Positions 45,580 through 56,280 of a DNA stretch of 64,000 nucleotides are shown here, one piece after another; the stretch's first letter is position 1; each line of letters begins with the position of its first letter. Source of the DNA: Cheiracanthium punctorium (Eukaryota > Arthropoda > Arachnida > Araneae > Cheiracanthiidae). A program made the translations under genes and the position numbers. Below the pieces are notes generated by a model. That model was not told the origin of the DNA. It searched no databases and saw only the letters and a list, made by a program, of their open reading frames with translations. The stretch covers positions 124,001-188,000 of the forward strand of contig JAWZYV010013165.1 in NCBI GenBank assembly GCA_038373885.1. The letters run 5' to 3'.

Positions 45580-46028
45580 AATGGTGATTTTCTATTTTTG
45601 TTCGTTATTTTTCCTAAAAGGGCTGGTCCTAGAACCAGGTAAATAATCATGGGAAACGTTCTACACGGCTTCTGTACAATAAATAATAGCCTTTTATTGC
45701 TCGAACATTGAGCCAGAGAATAACCCAATTTAAAATGAAAAGTTAAGTTGTTCCCATGTAATGGAAAAATCCAAATGGCACGGTGTGAATCGTTATACTT
45801 TCTTACAAAACAATTTATAGATTCTTCGCTGACAAAGGACTGTGTACACTTCGCCCTCAATGAAATTCTTTTATTTGAGTTTAATATTGTAAGTGGAGTG
45901 GAAGTGTAACGGTTTTGGCTAATTGAAAAAAAAAAAAAAAATGTTTCGCAACGTATTTTAGCAATCGTTTGTTGAAAGGGGAAAAATAATGAAGTTCAAT
46001 AGAAGATTTTTCCCCCCGCTTTCTAATT
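45580..46028 (+). repeat. direct repeat V, copy 1
   Basis: Matches 48275-48735: AGGTAAATAATCATGGGAAA, AGAATAACCCAATTTAAAA, TGAAATTCTTTTATTTGAG and TTAGCAATCG. No terminal motif or TSD found. The 171-codon minus frame (45345-45860) spans this repeat and its flank with no recognised domain; copy 2 does not preserve it. Confidence 0.6.
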
Positions 46029-46032
46029 TTAA

Positions 46033-46209
46033 CCCTTTGAGGCGCAGCCCTTTCCCAATGCTGAAAAAAGGGCAGCCGTTGCCATCGCTCGACTTAACTA
46101 CCAGCAAGATGGCGGACGATCGAAACGTTCATCGCGTGCCACAGATCTGGAGACCCTTTTTTTGACGACAGCTGGCTGGGCTGCACAGCAGCGTCAAAAA
46201 AGGGTCTCT
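46033..46209 (-). mobile_element. piggyBac-type MITE, copy G (R half)
   Basis: TTAA at 46029-46032, then R end CCCTTTGAGGCGCAGCCC, one arm, apex, and only the first 20 bp or so of the second arm before an abrupt break at GGGTCTCTA. Confidence 0.85.
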
Positions 46210-46309
46210 ACGGTGTACGGTGGCTTAAAAAAAAATATGCTTTGAAACAAATTGTCACTATAGTGTTACATATAAATTGGTAAACTTTTCAGCGATTTAT
46301 ATTTACAGA

Positions 46310-46594
46310 CATGGGCGCCGATAGGATTTTTTTATAAGGGTGGGCGAAATGTCAGAACACGACGCATGCGCACATACACACGCATTATAGCATTTCTGTA
46401 GATTTTTACTCTGTGATTAAATTAAGTAAATTTAAGTAAAATTACTGTTTGCTTAACCAAATCTGATATCACTCCCCCCCCCCCCGAAAAAAAATCACAT
46501 TTCATATTTTGTATATTTATTTACAATTTTGTGTGATTTCCTCACATAAAGGTGGGCATTTGCCTACCCTTGCCCATAGCTGCCGGCGTCCATG
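46310..46594. mobile_element. 285-bp hAT MITE with perfect TSD
   Basis: Ends CATGGGCGCCGATAGG and TAGCTGCCGGCGTCCATG, with TSD TTTACAGA at 46302-46309 and 46595-46602. Both ends carry AAGGGTGGGC or its complement close in. The interior has a C run near 46473. Confidence 0.85.
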
Positions 46595-46602
46595 TTTACA
46601 GA

Positions 46603-46950
46603 CACTAGGCAATTTGATCTTCTTTTCAAATTGGGCAGGGCGGATTTATCAAAAAGGGTACTTCCTATTGAGAAAAAAGGGTGCTTTCTGTTGAGAAAAA
46701 AGGGCTATTTTCCCGACATGCCACAGGATGCTTTTTCCGTACAGCTTTTGTTTTATAAAAGGCGTTTTACTGCCTACTAAGCATTTCTCACTGCAGATGT
46801 GTATTACGCATAGAATTTTACAATATAAGGCTTAATACAAAATCTATATTACATCTAACATGGGTGTCTAGCTCATGGGATCACAGTGTAGATTAAAAAT
46901 AAAGAAAAGAAAATTAATGTAATACACGTAGATCAGCGATAAATGTTTTG
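46603..46950. other. unassigned DNA with a small tandem phrase
   Basis: TTGAGAAAAAAGGGTGC and TTGAGAAAAAAGGGCTA (46668-46710) form a short tandem repeat. Nothing else recognised. Confidence 0.4.
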
Positions 46951-46954
46951 AAAA

Positions 46955-47135
46955 AGTACATGTAACAAATGCTTGTACATGTAATAACATGTACAAGCAT
47001 TTATTAAAATGTACAAGCTTGTACAAACAAAACCTTGTTTGCTTGAACAAGCCTGTGCAAATGCTTGTACAAACAAACAAAGGCTTGTACGTGTTACAAT
47101 ATAATAACATGTACAAGCATTTGTTATTGTTAAAT
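46955..47135. repeat. cluster of inverted TTGTACATG repeats
   Basis: ACATGTACAAGCATTT occurs at about 46988 and 47108, and its complement AAATGCTTGTAC at about 46968 and 47069. ACAAGCTTGTACAAAC and GAACAAGCCTGTGCAAATG lie between. The 180 bp can fold into several alternative hairpins. Frames on both strands are artefacts of this. Confidence 0.7.
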
Positions 47136-47139
47136 ACAT

Positions 47140-48274
47140 GTAAAAACACACAAAAGAAACTGTTATTTAAAAGATTAAATAGTTAAAACATTGTAATTGG
47201 ATTCCTTCCTATAAAAGTGAAAGAATTGATCTGTCGAGATCTAATTACTACAAAAAGCGATTTAGTCGCTCCTCTTCATGCTGTGTTTACTTATGTGGGC
47301 ACCAGATTGATGCAACGCGAGCTGTTAACCGTTACACGGCGCATGACTGCAAGCTTCGCTATGCACGGTGGAATGATTTTGAACATCATTTTATGAAAGC
47401 ACATACAAAAGTAACAACAACAGCAAAAAAAAAAAAACTATGTTCATGCTTTTATTAAAGGTTCTTTTCATACTCCAGATATGACGTTTGTGCTTTTTCT
47501 AGAATTTTTCTTGAAAAGTATGGGTTATAGAAATATGGCTCTTTGGGCATTTTTTATGTATTCCTGACGAAGAATCTGTCTGTGCAGGGTTTGGGCGGTA
47601 TTTATGGGACATCCTGCTATGATTAAGTTGGGCAGTGAAGATAAAGCTCTTGTAAAACTTGGCGAACCTACGCATAGCTGGTGAACACCACGTATGCAAT
47701 ACCCAAAATCGTCGCACTTTAAAAAGAAAAGCAAATCAATATAGACTTCCAATGTAGTTTTATTGAAACATAATAAAGGATTATTTTACGGTGGCTGGTA
47801 GCATAGCGTAAACAAGCGTGAATCTTTTAGTCCGAGACAAAAGCGTTTAAAAAAAAAAATGTAAGAATCGTTAAGCGTTGATGCAAGTTTACCAAAATTT
47901 AAATGTAGGTCGCCAAAGGGGGGGAATAGGTAATGTAACTTAAGCATGTAACCCATACTTTTCAAGGTAGAGCATGTAACCTAAGAAATATTATAGAAAC
48001 CCCGTGGGAACGGGAATGAAAATAAAATAATCATCAGACAGAAGACGCCTCATATATACATTGCGGAAATTAAAGCCAAATTTAAGAAAAAAAAATAAAA
48101 TAGCATTACGGATAGAGATGGGAATTTAGAAATGGCAAAGTGTATTAAATTTAGAATAGGGAAAGGAAAATCAAAAGTAATTATAAATATGTGATGAACT
48201 GCATCACAACTGTATATTTGCTAGTACTTTACTCTATTGCTCTTGAATAATACAAATGACGAACGATCTAAAAT
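47140..48274. other. unassigned DNA
   Basis: Two overlapping minus frames of 72-75 codons near 47500-47750 have no recognised family. No repeats of window sequence. Confidence 0.4.
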
Positions 48275-48735
48275 TTAAAATTTAATGGCAATGGAATTTT
48301 CGCTCATTACCTCTCCTAAAAGTAGGGGGTCATACTACCAAGTAAATAATCAGGGAAAAAGTCTAGATGGCTCCTCTTCAGAAAGTAATAGCCTTTCATT
48401 ACTAGAACATTCTTTCTGGAGAATAACCCAATTTGAAAAAGAAAAGAAGCTCAATTTAATGGGAGAATCGAAACGGCATGATGCCAATCAATTACACTTT
48501 CCAACAAAGAAGATTTCAGGTTCATCACTACTGGCAAAGGAAATATACCTCGCGCTCAGTGAAATTCTTTTATTGGAGTTTAATATTGTGATTGAAGTGG
48601 AAGTGAATGTTTCCTCTAATTGGAAAAAAAAAAAGAAGAATTGCAGTCACTCGTTTGGCAACATTCTTTTAGCAATCGATTGTAGAGGAGTGGAAAAAAA
48701 ATATTGACAGTTCAATTTTTTTGTTGTTGTAAATT
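48275..48735 (+). repeat. direct repeat V, copy 2, with 140-codon frame
   Basis: Diverged direct copy of 45580-46028. It contains a plus-strand frame at 48285-48707 of 140 codons with a lysine run. The frame has no recognised domain, and the other copy lacks it, so I treat it as chance. Confidence 0.55.
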
Positions 48736-49910
48736 TAATCCCGACACTGTGACGAGTGAGTGTTTAGAAAGAAAAAGAGCTTTTAGTCGGATAAAATAAA
48801 TAGGTTTGTTAGAGGAGGTTGATATCTTCTAAAAAGTATTTGTAGAAGAAAAACTAGACTGAAACAGCTGGTGGCTAGGAAAAATACACGAACTTTAAAC
48901 TTTCCATTACTGTAATCCGTTTACTCATCAACTCTATTTTTATGTAATCTTTTTAATCCTTGTTGGATGAGACAGTTCAACGCGTTTTACCTACCACGAA
49001 AATGTTTTTATGCATGAGATAAATTGGTAAATTCGTGGGTGTTTGTATATTTTTGCTTAATTCAGTATAATAATATAAATTTATTATTTTAGGAGCTATA
49101 TTTTAAAATCCAAATAATATTCTTTTACATTAGAGGGACTATTTTGTGTGCTTTGCAAGACATGGTTCTACTATTTAATGAAAAGAAATGAATTTTCTTA
49201 TTCTATTTTTGGCATGCTGATTTCAAATATCAATTTTAATAAAAGGTGCCATTCAAATAATGTTGCTGTTCTGTTTGAATATTTAGATGACTACCATGAT
49301 AGAATTACTATGCACAATAATAACCAACATTTACCGAAAAAGGAGATGCCATTCTTTTGTCTGATTGTCATTCTGAACTCTAACTATCGTTTTTGCTAAT
49401 TTTATTTATTTATTTGTTCATTTGTGGGGGAGGCTGAGGAAGAGGTGTTATACATCATAAGTGGCCATGTCGTGGCGCATACGTCAAACTTAGCGAATTG
49501 GATGTTTTCAAGCAGTACATTGCAACCTTCTGCTTACTTATTGTTTTTTGATAGATTCACGGTTTTGAAACAATTTCATGCCCTAATTTTTTCCTTTTTT
49601 TTTTATAATTTATGAAACTACATCATAAGAGAAGAAACATACTCTAAAAATCGAACCTTCTCTGGTCTCCTACCAAATATATGAAAAATGAATTCTTAGA
49701 AGCTTTCCTCAGAAGCACAACTTCAGTTTTATGTTCGCACATTATTACTGCTAACTAAAGCTATATTCATATTTTCCAACTCTACCCAGGTAAGGAAATA
49801 AAGAAGGCATTTCATTTGTATAACGCATCTGAACTCGTCAGTGAAAAAAAAAAATGGCTCATAATATGCAAAAGATTGGCCATCCCTGCTATGCATCTTT
49901 AGAAGTTGAC
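48736..49910. other. AT-rich DNA, nothing recognised
   Basis: Short plus frames at 49148-49399 and 49424-49615 show no family signature. No TIRs noticed. Confidence 0.45.
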
Positions 49911-49914
49911 TTAA

Positions 49915-50426
49915 CCCTTTGAGGCGCAACCCTTTCCCAATGCTGAAAAAAGGGCAACCGTTTTTGACACAGCTGGCTGTGCGCGGGCACAGCCAGCGTT
50001 GATAGATAATAATGATAATATAGATATGTTGATAGATAATAATGATAATATAGATATGTTGATAGATAATAATGATAATATAGATATGTTGATAGATAAT
50101 AATAGTTAAAATATGAACGTTTCGATCGTCCGCCATCTTGCTCGTAGTTAAGTCGAGCGATGGCAACGGTTGCCCTTTCTTCAGCATTGGGCAATCTGTC
50201 CAGCTGCTCTCGCATTCTTCCATTTTTGAACAGATGTCAGTGATGTTAAAAATAATCGTGACAATTGTTTTTACGGGGAAGGACGTGCTAAAAAGTAGAG
50301 GATTCTCGTGGAGCTATGTCACCCACAACTATTCTTATAGAAATCAAATATATTCTTCGGAACTGGCAACAGTCAAAATGTCAGAGTTTGGGTGTTCCCA
50401 GAGCGGGAACACTGCGCGTTAAAGGA
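49915..50426 (-). mobile_element. piggyBac-type MITE, copy H, with minisatellite
   Basis: Perfect TTAA at 49911-49914 and 50427-50430. R end CCCTTTGAGGCGCAACCC on the left, L end CGCGTTAAAGGA on the right. The outer R-side arm is shortened, and the apex GCACAGCCAGC is followed directly by a 30-bp tandem repeat that replaces the innermost right arm. The 164-codon minus frame is this repeat read through. Confidence 0.9.
49998..50106 (+). repeat. 30-bp minisatellite, about 3.5 units
   Basis: Unit starts GTTGATAGATAATAATGATA and repeats exactly every 30 bp. Located inside piggyBac MITE copy H and absent from all sister copies. Confidence 0.92.
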
Positions 50427-50430
50427 TTAA

Positions 50431-51133
50431 GAGGTTATTTTCTTTTTTGTAGAACGCCCCACACTGCATATTTGTCATATATCCATGATTCACCAAGCTC
50501 GAGTTTCATTTCACGCTTGAATGAAAGATTCTTTTAAAAGCTGTTTCCAATCGACTTTAGGTTGAGCTATAAAACTTGATTAATCAGAGATACTTTTTGT
50601 AGGAAGTTCTTTGATGAGATTCGAACAAGGAACCGCGATTGCCATTGTTGATGCATTTGACAGGGTTATCTGGTTAGGTCCAATGAAAACTTCCAGCTAG
50701 TGTAGCCTTGAATTCTTTATATCTGTCAAATTTTAAATATGCGTACTTAGAGTATTGCTAAACTTGGTTCATCGCATTTATTTTTGGATCATTGAATGAT
50801 TTCAAGAGGCGCATTGAATCCGTGTGCCTACTTACTGTTTTCATACAGATTGAAGATGTTTTAAATAATTTCGTATCCGGAAATATTTTATTTCTTATTG
50901 CAGTAAACTCCTTCTTAATCTGCCTTCATTTAATCAGATCTCCGCTTTAACCGGGCGTAATTGATTTCGAAATTTCGTAATTACTTTTTTATTTCTTGCT
51001 TAAAATACAGCATCGGCTTCCTCTATCACTGTAATGGTGCTTAAAAAATTGCAAAACTATACAGTAATCGAACTTCTGGCTTTCAGGGGGGATAAATGAC
51101 TTTTTTTTAAACTTTCCTCTAAAGGTATGCAAA
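50431..51133. other. unassigned DNA
   Basis: No gene, repeat relation or TIR found. Confidence 0.45.
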
Positions 51134-51296
51134 AGAGCTGGCTGTGCGGCACAGCCAGCTGTCGTCAAAAAAGGGTCTCTAGATCTGTGGCACGCGATGA
51201 ACGTTTTGATCGTCCGCCATCTTGCTGGTAGTTAAGTCGAGCGAGGGCAATGGCTGCCCTTTTTTCAGCATTGGGAAAGGGTTGCGCCTCAAAGGG
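51134..51296 (+). mobile_element. piggyBac-type MITE, copy I (R half)
   Basis: Starts in the apex AGCTGGCTGTGCGGCACAGC and runs through the R arm to GGTTGCGCCTCAAAGGG, followed by ATAA (mutated TTAA). No L end. Confidence 0.82.
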
Positions 51297-51429
51297 ATAA
51301 GGTATATTTTAAGAAACTTCCTTTTGTCCGAAAAGTTCGTCCCCTCCCCATTTTGAATGACTTCAAAGAAGCTGGCATAAATATTGTAAGCGAATGAGCT
51401 GCATCTATTAGTTATATCTAGCATTGTTA

Positions 51430-51690
51430 GTACCTCGCGAAAAAAGTATTTCGCGAAGATTTCATTCTCGCGATTAAGACGAGCTCGCGAAAATCGCGAA
51501 AATGAAAGCCTCGCGAAAATATGAGAGTTTATACGGTCTTAATGGGACAACCCTCTGTAAATGCTCGGGAGCACCTAGCCCAAGCTCGTACTTGAACGGG
51601 ACTCTTCCATCAGACTTGATGTAGGATCCATCAGACTTGATCAGGATCCAGACTTGATCAGGATCCATCAGACTTGATGTAGATTTCTCG
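51430..51690. repeat. TCGCGA-rich cluster and 20-bp tandem repeat
   Basis: 51437-51525 contains about six TCGCGA or TTCGCGA palindromes. 51608-51682 is a tandem array of CATCAGACTTGAT(GT)AGGATC units of about 20 bp. Both may be the end of an unrecognised element. Confidence 0.6.
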
Positions 51691-52587
51691 CCAAACCAGT
51701 TTGCACAATGCATGTAATTTAAACTCGTCGAACAAATTTTATTTTCATAAAATCACCGCGTCTTTTACTAAAACAACAGCTCGAACTCATGGATATGCAA
51801 ACAGAAAAGCTCGTTTCGAAAAAAAAAAGAAAAAGTACAATACACAAGGAAACATCAAAAGTCATTTTTATGGTACTGCATTTCTTAAGACTGGTGCATT
51901 TACTTTACGTGCACTTTTCTCCCTTCGGCGCATTTATCTAGATTTGCTTACAAAAGTAAAAATTGGGAAACACACCTTAAAGTTCGGAGAATATTTTTTA
52001 AGCTCCATTCTTCACTGCTAAAATCATATGTTTCCGTTAAAATATTTCTGATAGTAAAGCTGAAATGCTTTAGAAGTTAAGCGAAAAAAAGTCTTTTAGT
52101 TCTAAAGGGTTATAAATTGCCGGAAGAATGCTCTGCTTTGACAAAGATGGATCTTAAAATCACTTACCAATAAATTTTCGGGTCAGTACTTTATGCATTA
52201 TCGGTTCTGAATTCAGTTCTTTTCACTACACGGGCTGAGCAAAATTTGCAATGCTGTGTTATCACTATACATTCTTGTTGTCTTTTCTTTTAAATTCTTG
52301 TATGTTGTTGATATATTATTAAAATCTTCGTGTGAAAGATCGGTGTTCTGTTGAAATAAATGGTTTTGGAGTTGTGTGCAAAATAAAACAAGGTAGTTGA
52401 ATCATGCCAGCATTGTTCATGAAGTCCGTTTACTTTGTGGTTGATTTTAAAGCCTTAATTGTACCCGAGCGTGCACCTCTTCGTCCAAAGCAAATACGAC
52501 GAATGTCTTTCTTGAGGGCTTTAAACATACGGAAATCGGGGAGATATTTTCACAGTAAAAGGGCTTCCCATCGAAATTTAGGCGTGG
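51691..52587. other. AT-rich DNA, no gene supported
   Basis: A 106-codon plus frame at 51701-52021 is lysine-rich across an A run and not recognised. Nothing else seen. Confidence 0.4.
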
Positions 52588-52991
52588 ACACCACCGCCTA
52601 GATATAGAAGGCCTGAGAACAGAAACTTTTACGTCATCACTAGGTCCACTAAAGTGACGTCATCACACATTTACTTTCAAAAAGTAAAACTGTTAAAAGT
52701 TTGTGGTGAATTTGCTCCCGCATAAAACATTTTAATGATTTAAGGTAGAAAATTTAATTTTACTACAAATAGAAAATTCTAACTATCACTAATTATATAA
52801 TATGATATAGTAATAGATCATAATAAATAATTTTTCATCAGAAAGGTATTTTAATTTTTATCTTTAACTTAAGATATTTTCTAAAATTTGCATCACTTAC
52901 CAGAAATTTTAAACAGTTTTACTTCACGTAGAAGACCTAGTGATAACGTAAAAATGTCTGTTCTCAGAACTTCTAGCTAGGAGGTGGTGGC
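52588..52991 (-). mobile_element. TGACGTCA MITE, complete, inverted orientation
   Basis: Ends ACACCACCGCCTAGATATAG and CTAGCTAGGAGGTGGTGG. Left arm: ACTTTTACGTCATCACTAGG, AAGTGACGTCATCACACA. Orientation is opposite to the 6.5-, 12.2- and 18.2-kb copies, since its left arm matches their inverted right arm. It lies 12 bp from the next copy. Confidence 0.82.
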
Positions 52992-53071
52992 ATGGGCCCT
53001 GTTCAACACCATCTAGATGTAGAAGGCCTAACAACTAAAGCTTTGACGTCATCACTAGATCTTAAATGACT

Positions 53072-54216
53072 GACTGAGGTCTTGCTTTTCGGAGAACCAG
53101 CGCAGCGCGCGCACCTCCAGTATGTAATGTATGGGATGTTATTGATGTGGATGTGCTTAAATAGCAGCAAGGCTGCCTGTATCAGTACAGAAAGTCATAT
53201 TCTGGATGATGGATGTGCATGTCGACCCTTCCTCCCCCCACCAAGGTGGTCTTCGCAGGAAGGGTTACTCGACGTGTGTGGCGTGTACGGGTTATAAATG
53301 GTTTTGAAGGGCATGGAGAACAGCCTTAGGGCGTTTCCTATGCTGCGGGTCCGACGGCTCGTAGTCTGGGAGAGTGGCGATAATTTCATTAGGAACATTT
53401 CGAATATTCCTGTAGAATCTTTTGGAAATTTTTAGTAGGTGATGCTTGAGGGTCTTCATACAGAGATCCCTGAGTATGATGTCATTAGCAAGTAGGTGGT
53501 GTCCATATCTGATAATTCGAAGAAACTTACTCTCTTTCGCCACAAGGGATTTGATGTGCGTGTTGGCCGCATAGACCCACACAGGGACAGCATATGTGAC
53601 CAGTGGCCTGACAACGGCTTTGTATAAAAGCACTTTGTTTTGCGGGCTGAGGCTGCGGGTGTAAATAAGGCTGGAGATTCTATGGAAGGCTCCGGTCATC
53701 TTGCCTCTAGTCCTATTAATATGCTTCTTCCAGGTGAGAAGTTTGTCAATTTCGACACCAAGATATGGAGCGCTATCAGCCCATTCCAATACCGTGTTGT
53801 CTGCATGTAAACGAGAGGGTGGAAATTTCCTCCCAATGGAGAGTGCTTTGCATTTGGATGGATTTTAATTTTATTTTCCAATTCCGCATCTACATCTCAA
53901 GTTGGTTGATGTGGTGTTGGAGGTTAGTGTGGAGCGTTCTTGCGTTGTTGGCTCTGCCGATGATTGCAGTATCATCCGCACACAAAGCAATATTCAGTAG
54001 TTGAGCTTCTAGGAATGTCGTTCACGTATAGACGGTAAAGGGTTGGGCGGAGGATTGAACCTCGTGGCACTCTACTCTGGATAGGAAGATAATCCGAGAC
54101 AGCATCTTGTACTCTGACGGAATAGCTGCGTCCCTGGACGTAGTTGTGGATGAGATGACAATGGAATCTGGCACGCCCATACCGAACAGTTTGCAGATGA
54201 GTCCGACGTGCCAGCT
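53072..54216 (-). mobile_element. 5'-truncated Jockey-like non-LTR retrotransposon
   Basis: A 1,145-bp insert flanked by an 11-bp TSD, TCTTAAATGAC (53061-53071, 54217-54227). Read on the minus strand, it begins within the reverse transcriptase domain, continues through the C-terminal part, and ends in about 220 bp of 3' sequence. There is no poly-A tail; the 3' terminus is CCTCAGTCAG. 5' truncation with a TSD is normal for target-primed reverse transcription. Confidence 0.85.
53292..54216 (-). pseudogene. Jockey-clade reverse transcriptase, C-terminal half
   Basis: In order on the minus strand: KLARRTHLQ (truncated start), VPRGSILRPTLYRLYVNDIP (RT block with SPTLYxLYxNDIP character), ALCADDTAIIG (the catalytic xADD box, in a shifted frame near 53980), then from about 53789 ADSAPYLGVEIDKLLTW and KHINRTRGK, ending HRKRPKAVLHALQNHL. 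The YLGVxID..LxWxxHI motif and the downstream region are typical of the Jockey clade. At least two frame changes and a stop after QLEM make it non-functional. Confidence 0.85.
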
Positions 54217-54576
54217 TCTTAAATGACGCCATCACAGTTGTGTCGTCAAAAAGTAAAACTATTTAAAATTTCTGGTGGATGCTGCAAATATTAGAAAATA
54301 TCTTAAAGGTAAAAATTAAAATACCTCTCTGATACAAAATAATTTATTGTGATCTACTTCATCATATTATACAATTAGTAATGGTCAAAAATTGTCATTT
54401 GTCGTAAAATTAGTTTTCTATCTTAAATCATTAAAACGTTTTATGAGTGAGAAAATTCTCCACAAATTTAAAATAGATATGCTTTATGAAAGTAAAACTG
54501 TAATGACGTCATAAAAGAAGATATAGTAATGACGTCAAAGCCTCAGTTGCAAGGCTTTCAATATCTAGAGGGTGTT

Positions 54577-55554
54577 GCCCTATCACGATGCTATCGGAGA
54601 GTATCAGTGATTGATAATCCTCACTCACGAATAGTCAAATTCATCGGATAAATAGCCGCGGCACTCCTTTTGGTTCTAGCACGATGAGTGTCGAATAAAA
54701 GAAGTGAGAATTTTTGTACCTTTTAGAGGCCAGTGTCGGCGCTGGGACCGCTCAACCAATCAAAATACTCTGCTTTCTTCTCTTTTTCTTAAACTAAGAC
54801 ATTGTCTTCAGCGGGGTTGGGGGGTCATCCATTAAGGAAGGGGTGTGCTTTTTGACAGGGAGAGAAACTCAAGCTTGCCAAGGAAACGGGTCCTTTTGTG
54901 GGAAAGCTTAACACTCCATAATATACACAATAAAACACCCATCCATTTCCTACTCTCCGCTATCTGAATGCAAGTTTTCGCCTTCATCTGATGTGTCGAA
55001 AAACAGCATTATTATCTATAGTGAATACGACGTCGGAACGATTTCTACAGGTTCGTAGTAGATCAGACAGATGCTTTCTCAGATTGTGACGTCATGAGTC
55101 GGGAAGGCTTGATTTATCCGGTACGGAAAGCTTTCCGATGACATCGTGGTAGGACCCCACCACCGACAGGGTCTTAGTCGAAACCAAATGATGGCCAACA
55201 TTCCTGTCCGTCAGGACATGATGCCTATGTGTTACGGACGAAGACGTAGCCATCGTATAACTATGGTTCCAAAGGCCACCACAAACATTTTCCCATGAAA
55301 GCATTAACCATTTTGTCTCACCGTGAGTTTAAAATTTTAACAGTTACAGTGATTACTTATGAAAAAATTAATAGCTTGCTTACTTTTTTCCCTCTGTCTC
55401 GTTTTCATTCGACTGACCCTTATATTCTTGTTCTATAGCCGTTTGACTATCATCTATTTCTAATATTTTAAACTTTCATTTTTAGGTAAGTGCAAAGAAT
55501 TTCTGATCAAGTTTGTAAGTACAGATATTTATTTATTTATTCTGTTTATAAAAG
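54577..55554. other. unassigned DNA
   Basis: A 70-codon minus frame at 55092-55304 is not recognised. A few TGACGTCA-like sites (GTGACGTCATGAG at 55086) occur without MITE ends. Confidence 0.4.
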
Positions 55555-55562
55555 ATCAATGC

Positions 55563-55694
55563 TAGGGATGGATGCGAGGCGAACAACAGGCATCTCGCGT
55601 CTCGCAAAATAGACTACAAGCTTCGTTTTGTCTCTCAAAAAAGCTATAAATCTCTGTGTCATCTCGCAAAAAAACCGTCTCGCATCCATCCCTT
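55563..55694. mobile_element. 132-bp hAT-like MITE with perfect TSD
   Basis: Ends TAGGGATGGATGCGAGGCG and GTCTCGCATCCATCCCTT, with TSD ATCAATGC at 55555-55562 and 55695-55702. ATCTCGC / GTCTCGC phrases repeat inside. Confidence 0.85.
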
Positions 55695-55702
55695 ATCAAT
55701 GC

Positions 55703-56280
55703 ATACAAATTTTGTTTGAACTATCACGCTGAATAATTGCACATTTTGTCATCAATGTGCTTTGCTTTTTTTATAAGCTGTTAACATCATGTCAGACTTA
55801 TTCCATTTTAATAATCAATGCAATCATGATTATTTATTAATATTTGAAAAAGGATTATTTTTAAAGGACACTGTGCTACATTTCTTTTCATTAATGTATG
55901 ATTTCCATTTGCCTGTCTCTCTGTCTATTTGTGCTTTGACTGTCGTGAAAAGCACCAATTGCTGTGAAATTTATGTATGTTATTGCCTTTTACCCTACTG
56001 TAAATGGTGTTTATAGCAGAAAATAATTCTTTTACAGGAGCACTCAAAAGAATTCCAATACATTACGTTCTGTGGGCAATCGTTGTTTAAAACGTATATT
56101 TTAGAGATATTTGTCTGTTAAAAACCAAAAAAAAGATGTTTGTTATTAAGATTTATGAAATAATGTTTTTTATTTAAAAAAAGGGCGTGTAGCATTTATA
56201 GTATTTTACAAGAACAAAAGAACGAATTCCAGTCTTTGCCTGTTAAAAGTCATTAACTCAAACACAATAAAACTAATAAG
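55703..56280. other. AT-rich DNA with a dispersed motif
   Basis: At about 56033-56082 is TTTTACAGGAGCACTCAAAA followed by GAATTCCAATACATTACG, one of the best copies of the motif seen at 23, 35, 36 and 41 kb. The 75-codon plus frame nearby is not recognised. Confidence 0.5.

Larger units (their letters stand above)
53004..54576 (+). mobile_element. TGACGTCA MITE split by a retrotransposon
   Basis: Left part 53004-53071 (CAACACCATCTAGATGTAG, GACGTCATCACTAGATC) and right part 54217-54576, ending ATATCTAGAGGGTGTTG. The MITE is split at TCTTAAATGAC, duplicated on both sides of the retroelement. Confidence 0.82.

Noticed and set aside
45345..45860. 171-codon minus-strand frame
   Set aside because: No recognised domain. 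It lies across repeat V and AT-rich flank, and the homologous repeat at 48.3 kb does not keep it.
48285..48707. 140-codon plus-strand frame
   Set aside because: Falls within repeat V, has a lysine run from an A tract, and is not preserved in the paired copy.
49729..50223. 164-codon minus-strand frame with YQHIYIIIII repeats
   Set aside because: Reads through the 30-bp minisatellite in piggyBac MITE copy H.
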